Numbered from the stretch's first letter, positions 10,483 through 24,179 are shown. The stretch: 64,000 nucleotides of DNA from Meconema thalassinum (GCA_946902985.2 OX336388.2:1502468545-1502532544), one strand, 5' to 3'. The notes: generated by a model not told the origin, from the letters alone. Translations and numbers: made by a program.

Positions 10483-13400
10483 TGTACCCGATACCTAGTT
10501 TAGGCTATCGGCTACGCCAGCAGACATTAAGCTGTAGTTGAGGTTTTGGGAAGAATTAGTAAAAGATAGCGCACCGATCGCGTCAAGAGGAATGTCAAGA
10601 TGACGTAGGAGGTCTAGAATCAAAGAGGCATTGATATCTGTAAGAAGATGGAATTATGGATAGAGATGTGAAGCTTTATTGAGATATATATGAATATGGT
10701 AATTAAACATCTTAGAAGAGGATATATAACATGCATTATAAGTGGAAATAATTCTAAAGAAGACAGATAACCCTTAAGTTATTTTATAACGGAATAGCCG
10801 AGATGATCTGGGTTCGAGACTATGATCGTGACGCAAGAGCACTGTGGTGGGGGGCTACACCACGTGCCTGCGCCGAGCACATAAGCAAGAAGACAGTGTC
10901 AGCAGGTTCAGTTGAGCTCAGTCAGACGAGCAGGTAGGAGCAGCTCTATAGCGCAAGCGAGACGCACCGTGAAGGTCACGTAACATACAGAAACTGTCAC
11001 GGCAAGAGTGTAGGCGACAGTTCCTGCATCGCCGAGCAGCGAAGGCCAGGCGGGTCATTGATCCAGGCGGGCTGGCCGAGGAAGCAATTACAGACGGCCG
11101 GGATATGTCAGAACCGCACTGCAAGTAGTTGGAGACTTTATTACAAGCTACATTTCGACGCAGTTTGAACATAGCTTTTATATGAATAACTTTATGACTA
11201 TGCTGTTATATAACGCATTCAAAGCTACTTTAACTATTTCAAGTAAACGGAATGTTGTTAGCATAGGCACTGATGGACATTAGATCGTGCATTAATAAGA
11301 TTTATTTCTTATGCAGTTTTCATGAATTACCTAATGCAGACAACTACAGGGTGTTTCGTAATCTTGAACACTCTCAAGTAAAATTTTGTTTTACGAAAGT
11401 GGGACTTATCAGTCATTTGAGATTGAACTTGCAATACTCAAACTGAACATTTAACGGAACAGTGGCGTAACTTAGAAGAGGAGTAGGGGGTCCGCTGTTT
11501 CCATGAACATTTTCGAGAAGGAGTTGGACAATATCCGCTATGGGTAATCCGAAGTTCAACATGTCCGAGTAGACGCAAATAGAGACAAGATGGCACCGCA
11601 GAGCGATGGATTCGATTCCTGACGAGAGGAGTCCACCAGCTGATTCACTTGGGATTTCGAAGGCAATCGTCATTTCATGGATGGAATGATATTCACGCCG
11701 ATCTTTCGATAAATTCTTTATGTAGGGAAAATCGACGATCTTGGAAATTTAATTACAGCTGATTATGAAAGGTACTGTAAGAGTCATAACTACCTGATAC
11801 GATTATTTTCATGAATACTGGGCACACATGTATATTTTTCTAATAGGAGTGATATGATTATTAAGACATGGTTTGAATTTATATACTTCGAATTTGCTAG
11901 AATATGGAGTGACCATATGATATGGCAGGCATCATTATACGAAATTCTCACCATTGGTTGGCTTTATTAAGCAGATGTTTGGTCTTTTAGACATTTTTCC
12001 AGCTAGGATATTTTTCATGAATAGTTTTTTTTGGGTAACGAGTATTTCGAACTCGTGATCTGCAATTGATTATCTAAAATTACTTCGTCAGTTCATTGCA
12101 TACTAGCGAGTGTGTATTATTCATCAGTAGGGATTTTTTTCCATTGGATTGTTTGGAGATGTTAAGAAGTTATTCACTTTAGTGAATGAACATCGCTTTT
12201 ATATGACAACTAGAAACTTGTTGATTCCTATCTGGTACATTCACTCATATAGACTACGAGATGGGGTCCTTCGTATTTATACGATTGTATGGTGGCTACT
12301 CATCTTACCCATCGTTCAGGGAACTATCATCCAAGTCGACGGGGCGAGGTCTTTCGTATTTATACGACTGTACGGTGGTTACTCATCTTACTCGCCATTG
12401 AGGGACTCATTTTTATCATCCGAGTGTACACGAGATGTAAGTGAATCAAACAAGGAACTACTAGTCACATATCAGTCGAAATTTTGTTAAATAAAGTAAC
12501 GATAAATGTCAACAGGATTGCATTTAGTAATTCTTGTTTGCCAATCCAATATTTTGTTGCTGTACTCTTTTGAGAGTAATTTCAGTTTAACAGCTGTTAC
12601 AGCTGATGCTTTTGATGAGTTTATAATTGTGTTTGATACCTTTGAGAAGGATTTAAAGTAATTGAATCTTATGAGATTAATCATTAATGGTCAGAATTAT
12701 TTTAAGGCAGATCAGTATTGCAAATTTTGATATGAGAGATTATAGCACATTGATGTTTTTCTGTGATGTGAATTATAAGAATTGTAAGAGAATTTATGCT
12801 ATTTGAAAGCAGATCATAAATTACTGAAGTAATATTTTTCCAATTGTTTAAGAAGTTGTCTAGATGTGATCAGAGTAATTACAGTTATAGGAGATTGTGT
12901 GCGTTGATAATTTGAAGCCAGTTATATATTTTTTGTAGATCATGCAACATGGTTAAGTGGAGTTTGTGATAGGCATTTTGTGGAAGTTGCCATGTGATAG
13001 TTGCAACGTTGATAATGTATTTTGAGGCAGACGTGAGGTCGTCGTACCCAGTCTAGCGTTATTGTTGAGATTCATGCTGTATGTGCTGAATATTTATGGA
13101 GTTTTGTGGAATAATTATTGTATTCAAATGTGATATTTGAAGTATTGAAGAGATGTAATGTCGTTGTGGATAGTTTGATCCAACGTGATGTCGTGGAGGC
13201 AATAATATTTTTTTGGCATGATAAATTAAATACGAGATATAACTTGGAAGTGATAAAACTGTAAGACAACGTTCTATAAACCTTATTAAACAATTTGTTA
13301 GGAAATTAAACAAATAAATAAAGTTGATAATACAAGATTTTCTGAAAATAATAATTAAGGAAATAATAATCTGAGATTTAAGCATATTAACGATCTGACC

Positions 13401-14608
13401 TAATGAAACAAAAATCAGAATGACTAGAGGAAATAATAAAATTTAAATAACCAGATGATTGAAATTTAAATAAGTTGATAAATTAAATTTTTGAATAAAT
13501 CGATGAATTAAATAAATGGATGAATTAAAGATTGGATAAATAAACTGATTGAAATAAATTAATAGACGATTGTAATGATGATGAATAACTGAATTAGAAG
13601 GTGATAATTAATTAAAGAAGCTGATGATTAATGAATTTATATGGAATTAAATAAATTTAATTGAGAGATAATTTGAAGGAATTGCAACTTGAGTTGAGAA
13701 TTTAAATGATGTAATGGTGATGAATTAATGATTCTGACAGGAAGATGTAGAATTTTGAAGTGAGAATTAATGTGAGAAATATTTAATTTTGATGATGACG
13801 ATAATGATGACCAATGAGAATATGAATTTTCTGTAATTCACAGATAAGTGATTGTTAATGACGATGTAAATAGTGTAAATTAATTATTCAATGTTTAGGA
13901 GCATTTGATTAACATGTTCAACATTCAAATTATGCCATGCAAACCATAAATTTACGTGATATTTAGTATGTGTGATTATTATATGTGTATGTTTAGACAG
14001 ATTAATAACTATTTTAAATCCACATTGATGTTAAATTAAAGAGAAATTAGGTCTCAGGTTTCACAAATGTCAGTGACGAAAGACATAGTGCTACAGTGAT
14101 CCTGAGAACCCAAGAGAACTTTATAAATTTTTCTTGTTATGTGGATAAAAATAATTTTGGATTAGAAAGGAGATGGTTCGATTTTTGGACAATGACAATT
14201 TAACTTTGGCATTCGACCATACTCTTAGGTAGGAATTATATTTAAAATGTCTGTCTGACTATCAAAGTAAAATAAATTTGTTTTTATCTTAGTTGTGATC
14301 TGATGATGGTGTGGTGTTCCTTTTTCTTTCCTTGTCTTGAGTAAGGCTTATCCGGAAAGGAAGTGGTTTGCTAGGAATTCAGTTGATGGCGCCCATTTAT
14401 ATTTGCAGTATTTCTATTAAACTTAAGCCCGTAACGACCCTAGAGATACTTTGTCTCGTGATACCCACTGCTTTTTCGATAACTCAGCTGAATTTCCGAC
14501 ACATTCCTTATTTGACTAGAGGTTCATTTAACTCCGCTCTGTCCTGGAACTCCAGGAATGCGATGTTATAGCAGATGGGTCATCGCATCCCCAGGACGAA
14601 CGGGTACA
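10483..14608 (+). repeat. LTR2: right LTR of element 1, first of three in tandem
   Basis: Complete 4126-bp LTR from TGTACCCG to CGGGTACA. It matches the left LTR closely over its whole length but lacks the SINE. Private or shared variants include CTTATCAG near 11407, GAACATCGC near 12188 and GTGTGGTGTTCC near 14310; all three are shared with LTR4 but not with LTR1 or LTR3. It contains no long ORF. Confidence 0.95.
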
Positions 14609-14624
14609 GAGAGATACCTAGTTT
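14601..14624 (+). other. LTR2/LTR3 junction scar
   Basis: Reads CGGGTACA, then GAGA, then GATACCTAG. The second LTR lacks its first 7 bases (TGTACCC). The bases after CGGGTACA match the start of the internal leader (GAGAGA), so the junction probably arose by a deletion joining the leader to the start of the 3' LTR, with the internal region lost. Confidence 0.85.
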
Positions 14625-17600
14625 AGGCTATCGGCTACGCCAGCAGACATTAAGCTGTAGTTGAGGTTTTGGGAAGAATTAGTAAAAGATAGCGCACCGA
14701 TCGCGTCAAGAAGAATGTCAAGATGACGTAGGAGGTCTAGAATCAAAGAGGCATTGATATCTGTAAGAAGATGGAATTATGGATAGAGATGTGAAGCTTT
14801 ATTGAGATATATATGAATATGGTAATTAAACATCTTAGAAGAGGATATATAACATGCATTATAAGTGGAAATAATTCTAAAGAAGACAGATAACCCTTAA
14901 GTTATTTTATAACGGAATAGCCGAGATGATCTGGGTTCGAGACTATGATCGTGACGCAAGAGCACTGTGGTGGGGGACTACACCACGTGCCTGCGCCGAG
15001 CACATAAGCAAGAAGACAGTGTCAGCAGGTTCAGTTGAGCTCAGTCAGACGAGCAGGTAGGAGCAGCTCTATAGCGCAAGCGAGACGCACCGTGAAGGTC
15101 ACGTAACATACAGAAACTGTCACGGCAAGAGTGTAGGCGACAGTTCCTGCATCGCCGAGCAGCGAAGGCCAGGCGGGTTATTGATCCAGGCGGGCTGGCC
15201 GAGGAAGCAATTACAGACGGCCGGGATATGTCAGAACCGCACTGCAAGTAGTTGGAGACTTTATTACAAGCTACATTTCGACGCAGTTTGAACATAGCTT
15301 TTATATGAATAACTTTATGACTATGCTGTTATATAACGCATTCAAAGCTACTTTAACTATTTCAAGTAAACGGAATGTTGTTAGCATAGGCACTGATGGA
15401 CATTAGATCGTGCATTAATAAGATTTATTTCTTATGCAGGTTTCATGAATTACCTAATGCAGACAACTACAGGGTGTTTCGTAATCTTGAACACTCTCAA
15501 GTAAAATTTTGTTTTACGAAAGTGGGACTTAGCAGTCATTTGAGATTGAACTTGCAATACTCAAACTGAACATTTAACGGAACAGTGGCGTAACTTAGAA
15601 GAGGAGTAGGGGGTCCGCTGTTTCCATGAACATTTTCGAGAAGGAGTTGGACAATATCCGCTATGGGTAATCCGAAGTTCAACATGTCCGAGTAGACGCA
15701 AATAGAGACAAGATGGCACCGCAGAGCGATGGATTCGATTCCTGACGAGAGGAGTCCACCAGCTGATTCACTTGGGATTTCGAAGGCAATCGTCATTTCA
15801 TGGATGGAATGATATTCACGCCGATCTTTCGATAAATTCTTTATGTAGGGAAAATCGACGATCTTGGAAATTTAATTACAGCTGATTATGAAAGGTACTG
15901 TAAGAGTCATAACTACCTGATACGATTATTTTCATGAATACTGGGCACACATGTATATTTTTCTAATAGGAGTGATATGATTATTAAGACATGGTTTGAA
16001 TTTATATACTTCGAATTTGCTAGAATATGGAGTGACCATATGATATGGCAGGCATCATTATACGAAATTCTCACCATTGGTTGGCTTTATTAAGCAGATG
16101 TTTGGTCTTTTAGACATTTTTCCAGCTAGGATATTTTTCATGAATAGTTTTTTTTTGGGTAACGAGTATTTCGAACTCGTGATCTGCAATTGATTATCTA
16201 AAATTACTTCGTCAGTTCATTGCATACTAGCGAGTTTGTATTATTCATCAGTAGGGATTTTTTTCCATTGGATTGTTTGGAGATGTTAAGAAGTTATTCA
16301 CTTTAGTGAATGAACCTCGCTTTTATATGACAACTAGAAACTTGTTGATTCCTATCTGGTACATTCACTAATATAGACTACGAGATGGGGTCCTTCGTAT
16401 TTATACGATTGTATGGTGGCTACTCATCTTACCCATCGTTCAGGGAACTATCATCCAAGTCGACGGGGCGAGGTCTTTCGTATTTATACGACTGTACGGT
16501 GGTTACTCATCTTACTCGCCATTGAGGGACTCATTTTTATCATCCGAGTGTACACGAGATGTAAGTGAATCAAACAAGGAACTACTAGTCACATATCAGT
16601 CGAAATTTTGTTAAATAAATTAACGATAAATGTCAACAGGATAGCATTTAGTAATTCTTGTTTGCCAATCCAATATTTTGTTGCTGTACTCTTTTGAGAG
16701 TAATTTCAGTTTAACAGCTGTTACAGCTGATGCTTTTGATGAGTTTATAATTGTGTTTGATACCTTTGAGAAGGATTTAAAGTAATTGAATCTTATGAGA
16801 TTAATCATTAATGGTCAGAATTATTTTAAGGCAGATCAGTATTGCAGATTTTGATATGAGAGATTATAGCACATTGATGTTTTTCTGTGATGTGAATTAT
16901 AAGAATTGTAAGAGAATTTATGCTATTTGAAAGCAGATCATAAATTACTGAAGTAATATTTTTCCAATTGTTTAAGAAGTTGTCTGGATGTGATCAGAGT
17001 AATTACAGTTATAGGAGATTGTGTGCGTTGATAATTTGAAGCCAGTTATATATTTTTTGTAGATCATGCAACATGGTTAAGTGGAGTTTGTGATAGGCAT
17101 TTTGTGGAAGTTGCCATGTGATAGTTGCAACGTTGATAATGTATTTTGAGGCAGACGTGAGGTCGTCGTACCCAGTCTAGCGTTATTGTTGAGATTCATG
17201 CTGTATGTGCTGAATATTTATGGAGTTTTGTGGAATAATTATTGTATTCAAATGTGATATTTGAAGTATTGAAGAGATGTAATGTCGTTGTGGATAGTTT
17301 GATCCAACGTGATGTCGTGGAGGCAATAATATTTTTTGGCATGATAAATTAAATACGAGATAAAACTTGGAAGTGATAAAACTGTAAGACAACGTTCTAT
17401 AAACCTTATTAAACAATTTGTTAGGAAATTAAACAAATAAATAAAGTTGATAATACAAGATTTTCTGAAAATAATAATTAAGGAAATAATAATCTGAGAT
17501 TTAAGCATATTAACGATCTGACCTAATGAAACAAAAATCAGAATGACTAGAGGAAATAATAAAATTTAAATAACCAGATGATTGAAATTTAAATAAGTTG

Positions 17601-18731
17601 ATAAATTAAATTTTTGAATAAATCGATGAATTAAATAAATGGATGAATTAAAGATTGGATAAATAAACTGATTGAAATAAATTAATAGACGATTGTAATG
17701 ATGATGAATAACTGAATTAGAAGGTGATAATTAATTAAAGAAGCTGATGATTAATGAATTTATATGGAATTAAATAAATTTAATTGAGAGATAATTTGAA
17801 GGAATTGCAACTTGAGTTGAGAATTTAAATGATGTAATGGTGATGAATTAATGATTCTGACAGGAAGATGTAGAATTTTGAAGTGAGAATTAATGTGAGA
17901 AATATTTAATTTTGATGATGACGATAATGATGACCAATGAGAATATGAATTTTCTGTAATTCACAGATAAGTGATTGTTAATGACGATGTAAATAGTGTA
18001 AATTAATTATTCAATGTTTAGGAGCATTTGATTAACATGTTCAACATTCAAATTATGCCATGCAAACCATAAATTTACGTGATATTTAGTATGTGTGATT
18101 ATTATATGTGTATGTTTAGACAGATTAATAACTATTTTAAATCCACATTGATGTTAAATTAAAGAGAAATTAGGTCTCAGGTTTCACAAATGTCAGTGAC
18201 GAAAGACATAGTGCTACAGTGATCCTGAGAACCCAAGAGAACTTTATAAATTTTTCTTGTTATGTGGATAAAAATAATTTTGGATTAGAAAGGAGATGGT
18301 TCGATTTTTGGACAATGACAATTTAACTTTGGCATTCGACCATACTCTTAGGTAGGAGTTATATTTAAAATGTCTGTCTGACTATCAAAGTAAAATAAAT
18401 TTGTTTTTATCTTAGTTGTGATCTGATGATGGTGTGATGTTCCTTTTTCATTCCTTGTCTTGAGTAAGGCTTATCCGGAAAGGAAGTGGTTTGCTAGGAA
18501 TTCAGTTGATGGCGCCCATTTATATTTGCAGTATTTCTATTAAACTTAAGCCCGTAACGACCCTAGAGATACTTTGTCTCGTGATACCCACTGCTTTTTC
18601 GATAACTCAGCTGAATTTCCGACACATTCCTTATTTGACTAGAGGTTCATTTAACTCCGCTCTGTCCTGGAACTCCAGGAATGCGATGTTATAGCAGATG
18701 GGTCATCGCATCCCCAGGACGAACGGGTACA
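14613..18731 (+). repeat. LTR3: second LTR of the tandem array
   Basis: 4119 bp, missing the first 7 LTR bases and ending in CGGGTACA. It carries private changes such as GCGAGTTTGTATT near 16230, CACTAATATAG near 16366 (which stops the 113-codon frame) and TTGTCTGGATG near 16980. It has no PBS, gag or pol on either side. Confidence 0.95.
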
Positions 18732-18747
18732 GAGAGATACCTAGTTT
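18724..18747 (+). other. LTR3/LTR4 junction scar, identical to the LTR2/LTR3 scar
   Basis: Same sequence as at 14601-14624 (CGGGTACA GAGA GATACCTAG). Two identical scars imply that one junction was made once and then copied by unequal exchange or tandem duplication. Confidence 0.88.
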
Positions 18748-21700
18748 AGGCTATCGGCTACGCCAGCAGACATTAAGCTGTAGTTGAGGTTTTGGGAAGA
18801 ATTAGTAAAAGATAGCACACCGATCGCGTCAAGAAGAATGTCAAGATGACGTAGGAGGTCTAGAATCAAAGAGGCATTGATATCTGTAAGAAGATGGAAT
18901 TATGGATAGAGATGTGAAGCTTTATTGAGATATATATGAATATGGTAATTAAACATCTTAGAAGAGGATATATAACATGCATTATAAGTGGAAATAATTC
19001 TAAAGAAGACAGATAACCCTTAAGTTATTTTATAACGGAATAGCCGAGATGATCTGGGTTCGAGACTATGATCGTGACGCAAGAGCACTGTGGTGGGGGA
19101 CTACACCACGTGCCTGCGCCGAGCACATAAGCAAGAAGACAGTGTCAGCAGGTTCAGTTGAGCTCAGTCAGACGAGCAGGTAGGAGCAGCTCTATAGCGC
19201 AAGCGAGACGCACCGTGAAGGTCACGTAACATACAGAAACTGTCACGGCAAGAGTGTAGGCGACAGTTCCTGCATCGCCGAGCAGCGAAGGCCAGGCGGG
19301 TTATTGATCCAGGCGGGCTGGCCGAGGAAGCAATTACAGACGGCCGGGATATGTCAGAACCGCACTGCAAGTAGTTGGAGACTTTATTACAAGCTACATT
19401 TCGACGCAGTTTGAACATAGCTTTTATATGAATAACTTTATGACTATGCTGTTATATAACGCATTCAAAGCTTCTTTAACTATTTCAAGTAAACGGAATG
19501 TTGTTAGCATAGGCACTGATGGACATTAGATCGTGCATTAATAAGATTTATTTCTTATGCAGTTTTCATGAATTACCTAATGCAGACAACTACAGGGTGT
19601 TTCGTAATCTTGAACACTCTCAAGTAAAATTTTGTTTTACGAAAGTGGGACTTATCAGTCATTTGAGATTGAACTTGCAATACTCAAACTGAACATTTAA
19701 CGGAACAGTGGCGTAACTTAGAAGAGGAGTAGGGGGTCCGCTGTTTCCATGAACATTTTCGAGAAGGAGTTGGACAATATCCGCTATGGGTAATCCGAAG
19801 TTCAACATGTCCGAGTAGACGCAAATAGAGACAAGATGGCACCGCAGAGCGATGGATTCGATTCCTGACGAGAGGAGTCCACCAGCTGATTCACTTGGGA
19901 TTTCGAAGGCAATCGTCATTTCATGGATGGAATGATATTCACGCCGATCTTTCGATAAATTCTTTATGTAGGGAAAATCGACGATCTTGGAAATTTAATT
20001 ACAGCTGATTATGAAAGGTACTGTAAGAGTCATAACTACCTGATACGATTATTTTCATGAATACTGGGCACACATGTATATTTTTCTAATAGGAGTGATA
20101 TGATTATTAAGACATGGTTTGAATTTATATACTTCGAATTTGCTAGAATATGGAGTGACCATATGATATGGCAGGCATCATTATACGAAATTCTCACCAT
20201 TGGTTGGCTTTATTAAGCAGATGTTTGGTCTTTTAGACATTTTTCCAGCTAGGATATTTTTCATGAATAGTTTTTTTTGGGTAACGAGTATTTCGAACTC
20301 GTGATCTGCAATTGATTATCTAAAATTACTTCGTCAGTTCATTGCATACTAGCGAGTGTGTATTATTCATCAGTAGGGATTTTTTTCCATTGGATTGTTT
20401 GGAGATGTTAAGAAGTTATTCACTTTAGTGAATGAACATCGCTTTTATATGACAACTAGAAACTTGTTGATTCCTATCTGGTACATTCACTCATATAGAC
20501 TACGAGATGGGGTCCTTCGTATTTATACGATTGTATGGTGGCTACTCATCTTACCCATCGTTCAGGGAACTATCATCCAAGTCGACGGGGCGAGGTCTTT
20601 CGTATTTATACGACTGTACGGTGGTTACTCATCTTACTCGCCATTGAGGGACTCATTTTTATCATCCGAGTGTACACGAGATGTAAGTGAATCAAACAAG
20701 GAACTACTAGTCACATATCAGTCGAAATTTTGTTAAATAAAGTAACGATAAATGTCAACAGGATTGCATTTAGTAATTCTTGTTTGCCAATCCAATATTT
20801 TGTTGCTGTACTCTTTTGAGAGTAATTTCAGTTTAACAGCTGTTACAGCTGATGCTTTTGATGAGTTTATAATTGTGTTTGATACCTTTGAGAAGGATTT
20901 AAAGTAATTGAATCTTATGAGATTAATCATTAATGGTCAGAATTATTTTAAGGCAGATCAGTATTGCAGATTTTGATATGAGAGATTATAGCACATTGAT
21001 GTTTTTCTGTGATGTGAATTATAAGAATTGTAAGAGAATTTATGCTATTTGAAAGCAGATCATAAATTACTGAAGTAATATTTTTCCAATTGTTTAAGAA
21101 GTTGTCTAGATGTGATCAGAGTAATTACAGTTATAGGAGATTGTGTGCGTTGATAATTTGAAGCCAGTTATATATTTTTTGTAGATCATGCAACATGGTT
21201 AAGTGGAGTTTGTGATAGGCATTTTGTGGAAGTTGCCATGTGATAGTTGCAACGTTGATAATGTATTTTGAGGCAGACGTGAGGTCGTCGTACCCAGTCT
21301 AGCGTTATTGTTGAGATTCATGCTGTATGTGCTGAATATTCATGGAGTTTTGTGGAATAATTATTGTATTCAAATGTGATATTTGAAGTATTGAAGAGAT
21401 GTAATGTCGTTGTGGATAGTTTGATCCAACGTGATGTCGTGGAGGCAATAATATTTTTTTGGCATGATAAATTAAATACGAGATATAACTTGGAAGTGAT
21501 AAAACTGTAAGACAACGTTCTATAAACCTTATTAAACAATTTGTTAGGAAATTAAACAAATAAATAAAGTTGATAATACAAGATTTTCTGAAAATAATAA
21601 TTAAGGAAATAATAATCTGAGATTTAAGCATATTAACGATCTGACCTAATGAAACAAAAATCAGAATGACTAGAGGAAATAATAAAATTTAAATAACCAG

Positions 21701-22855
21701 ATGATTGAAATTTAAATAAGTTGATAAATTAAATTTTTGAATAAATCGATGAATTAAATAAATGGATGAATTAAAGATTGGATAAATAAACTGATTGAAA
21801 TAAATTAATAGACGATTGTAATGATGATGAATAACTGAATTAGAAGGTGATAATTAATTAAAGAAGCTGATGATTAATGAATTTATATGGAATTAAATAA
21901 ATTTAATTGAGAGATAATTTGAAGGAATTGCAACTTGAGTTGAGAATTTAAATGATGTAATGGTGATGAATTAATGATTCTGACAGGAAGATGTAGAATT
22001 TTGAAGTGAGAATTAATGTGAGAAATATTTAATTTTGATGATGACGATAATGATGACCAATGAGAATATGAATTTTCTGTAATTCACAGATAAGTGATTG
22101 TTAATGACGATGTAAATAGTGTAAATTAATTATTCAATGTTTAGGAGCATTTGATTAACATGTTCAACATTCAAATTATGCCATGCAAACCATAAATTTA
22201 CGTGATATTTAGTATGTGTGATTATTATATGTGTATGTTTAGACAGATTAATAACTATTTTAAATCCACATTGATGTTAAATTAAAGAGAAATTAGGTCT
22301 CAGGTTTCACAAATGTCAGTGACGAAAGACATAGTGCTACAGTGATCCTGAGAACCCAAGAGAACTTTATAAATTTTTCTTGTTATGTGGATAAAAATAA
22401 TTTTGGATTAGAAAGGAGATGGTTCGATTTTTGGACAATGACAATTTAACTTTGGCATTCGACCATACTCTTAGGTAGGAATTATATTTAAAATGTCTGT
22501 CTGACTATCAAAGTAAAATAAATTTGTTTTTATCTTAGTTGTGATCTGATGATGGTGTGGTGTTCCTTTTTCTTTCCTTGTCTTGAGTAAGGCTTATCCG
22601 GAAAGGAAGTGGTTTGCTAGGAATTCAGTTGATGGCGCCCATTTATATTTGCATTATTTTCTATTAAACTTAAGCCCGTAACGACCCTAGAGATACTTTG
22701 TCTCGTGATACCCACTGCTTTTTCGATAACTCAGCTGAATTTCCGACACATTCCTTATTTGACTAGAGGTTCATTTAACTCCGCTCTGTCCTGGAACTCC
22801 AGGAATGCGATGTTATAGCAGATGGGTCATCGCATCCCCAGGACGAACGGGTACA
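18736..22855 (+). repeat. LTR4: third LTR of the tandem array, mosaic
   Basis: 4120 bp, again starting 7 bases into the LTR and ending in CGGGTACA at 22848-22855. Up to about 19310 it shares the LTR3 variants (GGGGGACTACACC, GCGGGTTATTGATCC). From 19648 on it shares the LTR2 variants (CTTATCAG, GAACATCGC, GTGTGGTGTTCC, AGGAATTATA). It also has a few private changes, for example AGCTTCTTTAAC near 19470. The following bases, CTACCC, are foreign to the LTR. Confidence 0.94.
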
Positions 22856-22960
22856 CTACCCTTAAAACACTTTAACTTAACAGAGTTTTATTCACAACCT
22901 TTTTTTTTTTTACAATTTAAAATCGTTTTTTACCATTTAAAATCCAGTGGTATTTTCTGA

Positions 22961-24050
22961 TCAGAAATATAAGGTGTTGGCACTCTTGTAAATATGGTGC
23001 TGCAATATGGCCACAGAGTCAGCAATGATACCCTCAGCAAGACTGATCAGGTTATTCCTATCTATGCCGAGGTTCTGGAACAGTTCCACAACTTCTGGAT
23101 AGATAGTGCCCCTAGCACCAAACAGCATTCCTTGCACATTGAAGGTGTGATTCTTGTAGCTATCTCCGTATCTTTCCCGAAAGTACGGAACGCAATCTTC
23201 ATAGATGGCCTTTTTCTCCTGGTCAAACTCTTTAGCCTGATCTGGTGCATTCTTCTCAAACCGAATGGTTGGATCAAGAATATAGGCTTCATTAGATGTT
23301 TTCCTAAATGCAAGTACAGTATGTCAGCAAAACGGTTCCTCTCTTGTGAAACGAGGGGAGGCACTTTATCGTAGCATTCAAATCCATTTTTTCTCAGCAT
23401 GTTGATGATTGGATGTTTAACTTTGTTACGTCTTCTCTTAATAAGCAAAGAATTAAAAGGGCAATTTCCAAGTACATGACTTGGTGTTTCAGTCTCCTTT
23501 GCACATTTTCTACAAAGGGAATTGCCCGTATATCCTCCGTTATTACCAGGGACTCCTCCGAGATTGGCGTAATTTACATTTAGTTTTAAGAGAGCAGTCC
23601 ATTCTGAAGATGTTAAATTAATCTTATCAGTCATGAAGTTGTTTGCCGGCGCATACTGATCGAAATGCATCACTCCAATTCCTCGCCATTGCATAGAGGA
23701 CCATTCTTGGAAAGAGGACTGCCTTAGGTGTTGACGAATTTTCCTTGCAGTCACATACGAAAAATAAGCTTCTTGTGTGATATTTAATCTACTCAAGCTT
23801 ACTTGAATTTCTTCGTGAATGTTAAACAGTTTAATAAAGTGGGGATCATCACACTTTGACAATTTACGTGCAATAGAAATGAGTTGCAAAGGAGTTTCCC
23901 ATCTACAGTTAACAATAAATTGCAAGACCTCTCATCTGACGCGGCGAATACAACATACCACTAGATGTTTTATCTGGAAGTCTAACAAATTTATTTTACC
24001 GTCCGTCTAATAATAACATCAAGACCATCCAGAATATACAGTGAAATTTT
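22961..24050 (-). pseudogene. R2-like non-LTR retrotransposon, C-terminal part with CCHC and restriction-like endonuclease, frameshifted
   Basis: The longest open piece (23062-23925) carries a CCHC zinc finger, C138, C141, H150 and C155, in CRKCAKETETPSHVLGNC. This is the finger found before the endonuclease in R2-type elements. About residue 200-208 (near 23295-23325) the frame is lost. The endonuclease continues in another frame through ILDPTIRFEKNA and IYEDCVPYFRERYGD to a stop at 22961-22963. Upstream, near 23935 and near 24000, further frame changes separate an LDGLDVIIRRTVK segment, typical of the region after the R2 RT domain. The clade (R2, R4/Dong, NeSL) is not settled. The 5' RT part is missing. 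The copy abuts the LTR array at 22856; the 105 bp between look like 3' UTR with an AATAAA on the minus strand. Confidence 0.82.
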
Positions 24051-24179
24051 TACGAGAGGTGCTGCTGCAGAGGATAAATTAGATGTGGGAAAATATACTG
24101 GTTGTTAATGTTAAGCTTTTGGTTGGGTTTTATAAGTGGAGATTTTGCTAGTATTTCAAGGTTTTGGTTGAAAGGACCT

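Larger units (their letters stand above)
1..22855 (+). mobile_element. Ty3/Gypsy LTR retrotransposon (element 1) with a tandem LTR array on its right side
   Basis: Composite locus with the order partial LTR, PBS, gag, pol, PPT, LTR, LTR, LTR. Complete LTRs are bounded by the inverted repeat TGTACCCG...CGGGTACA. Pol order is protease, RT, RNase H, integrase, which defines Ty3/Gypsy rather than Copia. There is no env: only 100 bp separates the pol stop from the PPT/LTR. Left and right LTRs differ at roughly a dozen positions by eye, apart from a SINE, so the insertion is young. The target site duplication cannot be tested because the left end lies outside the window; the 4 bp after the last LTR are CTAC. 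Pol is intact but gag carries a frameshift, so this copy is probably not autonomous. Confidence 0.95.

Noticed and set aside
22994..23374. 126-codon plus-strand ORF
   Set aside because: Antisense to the endonuclease part of the R2-like remnant.
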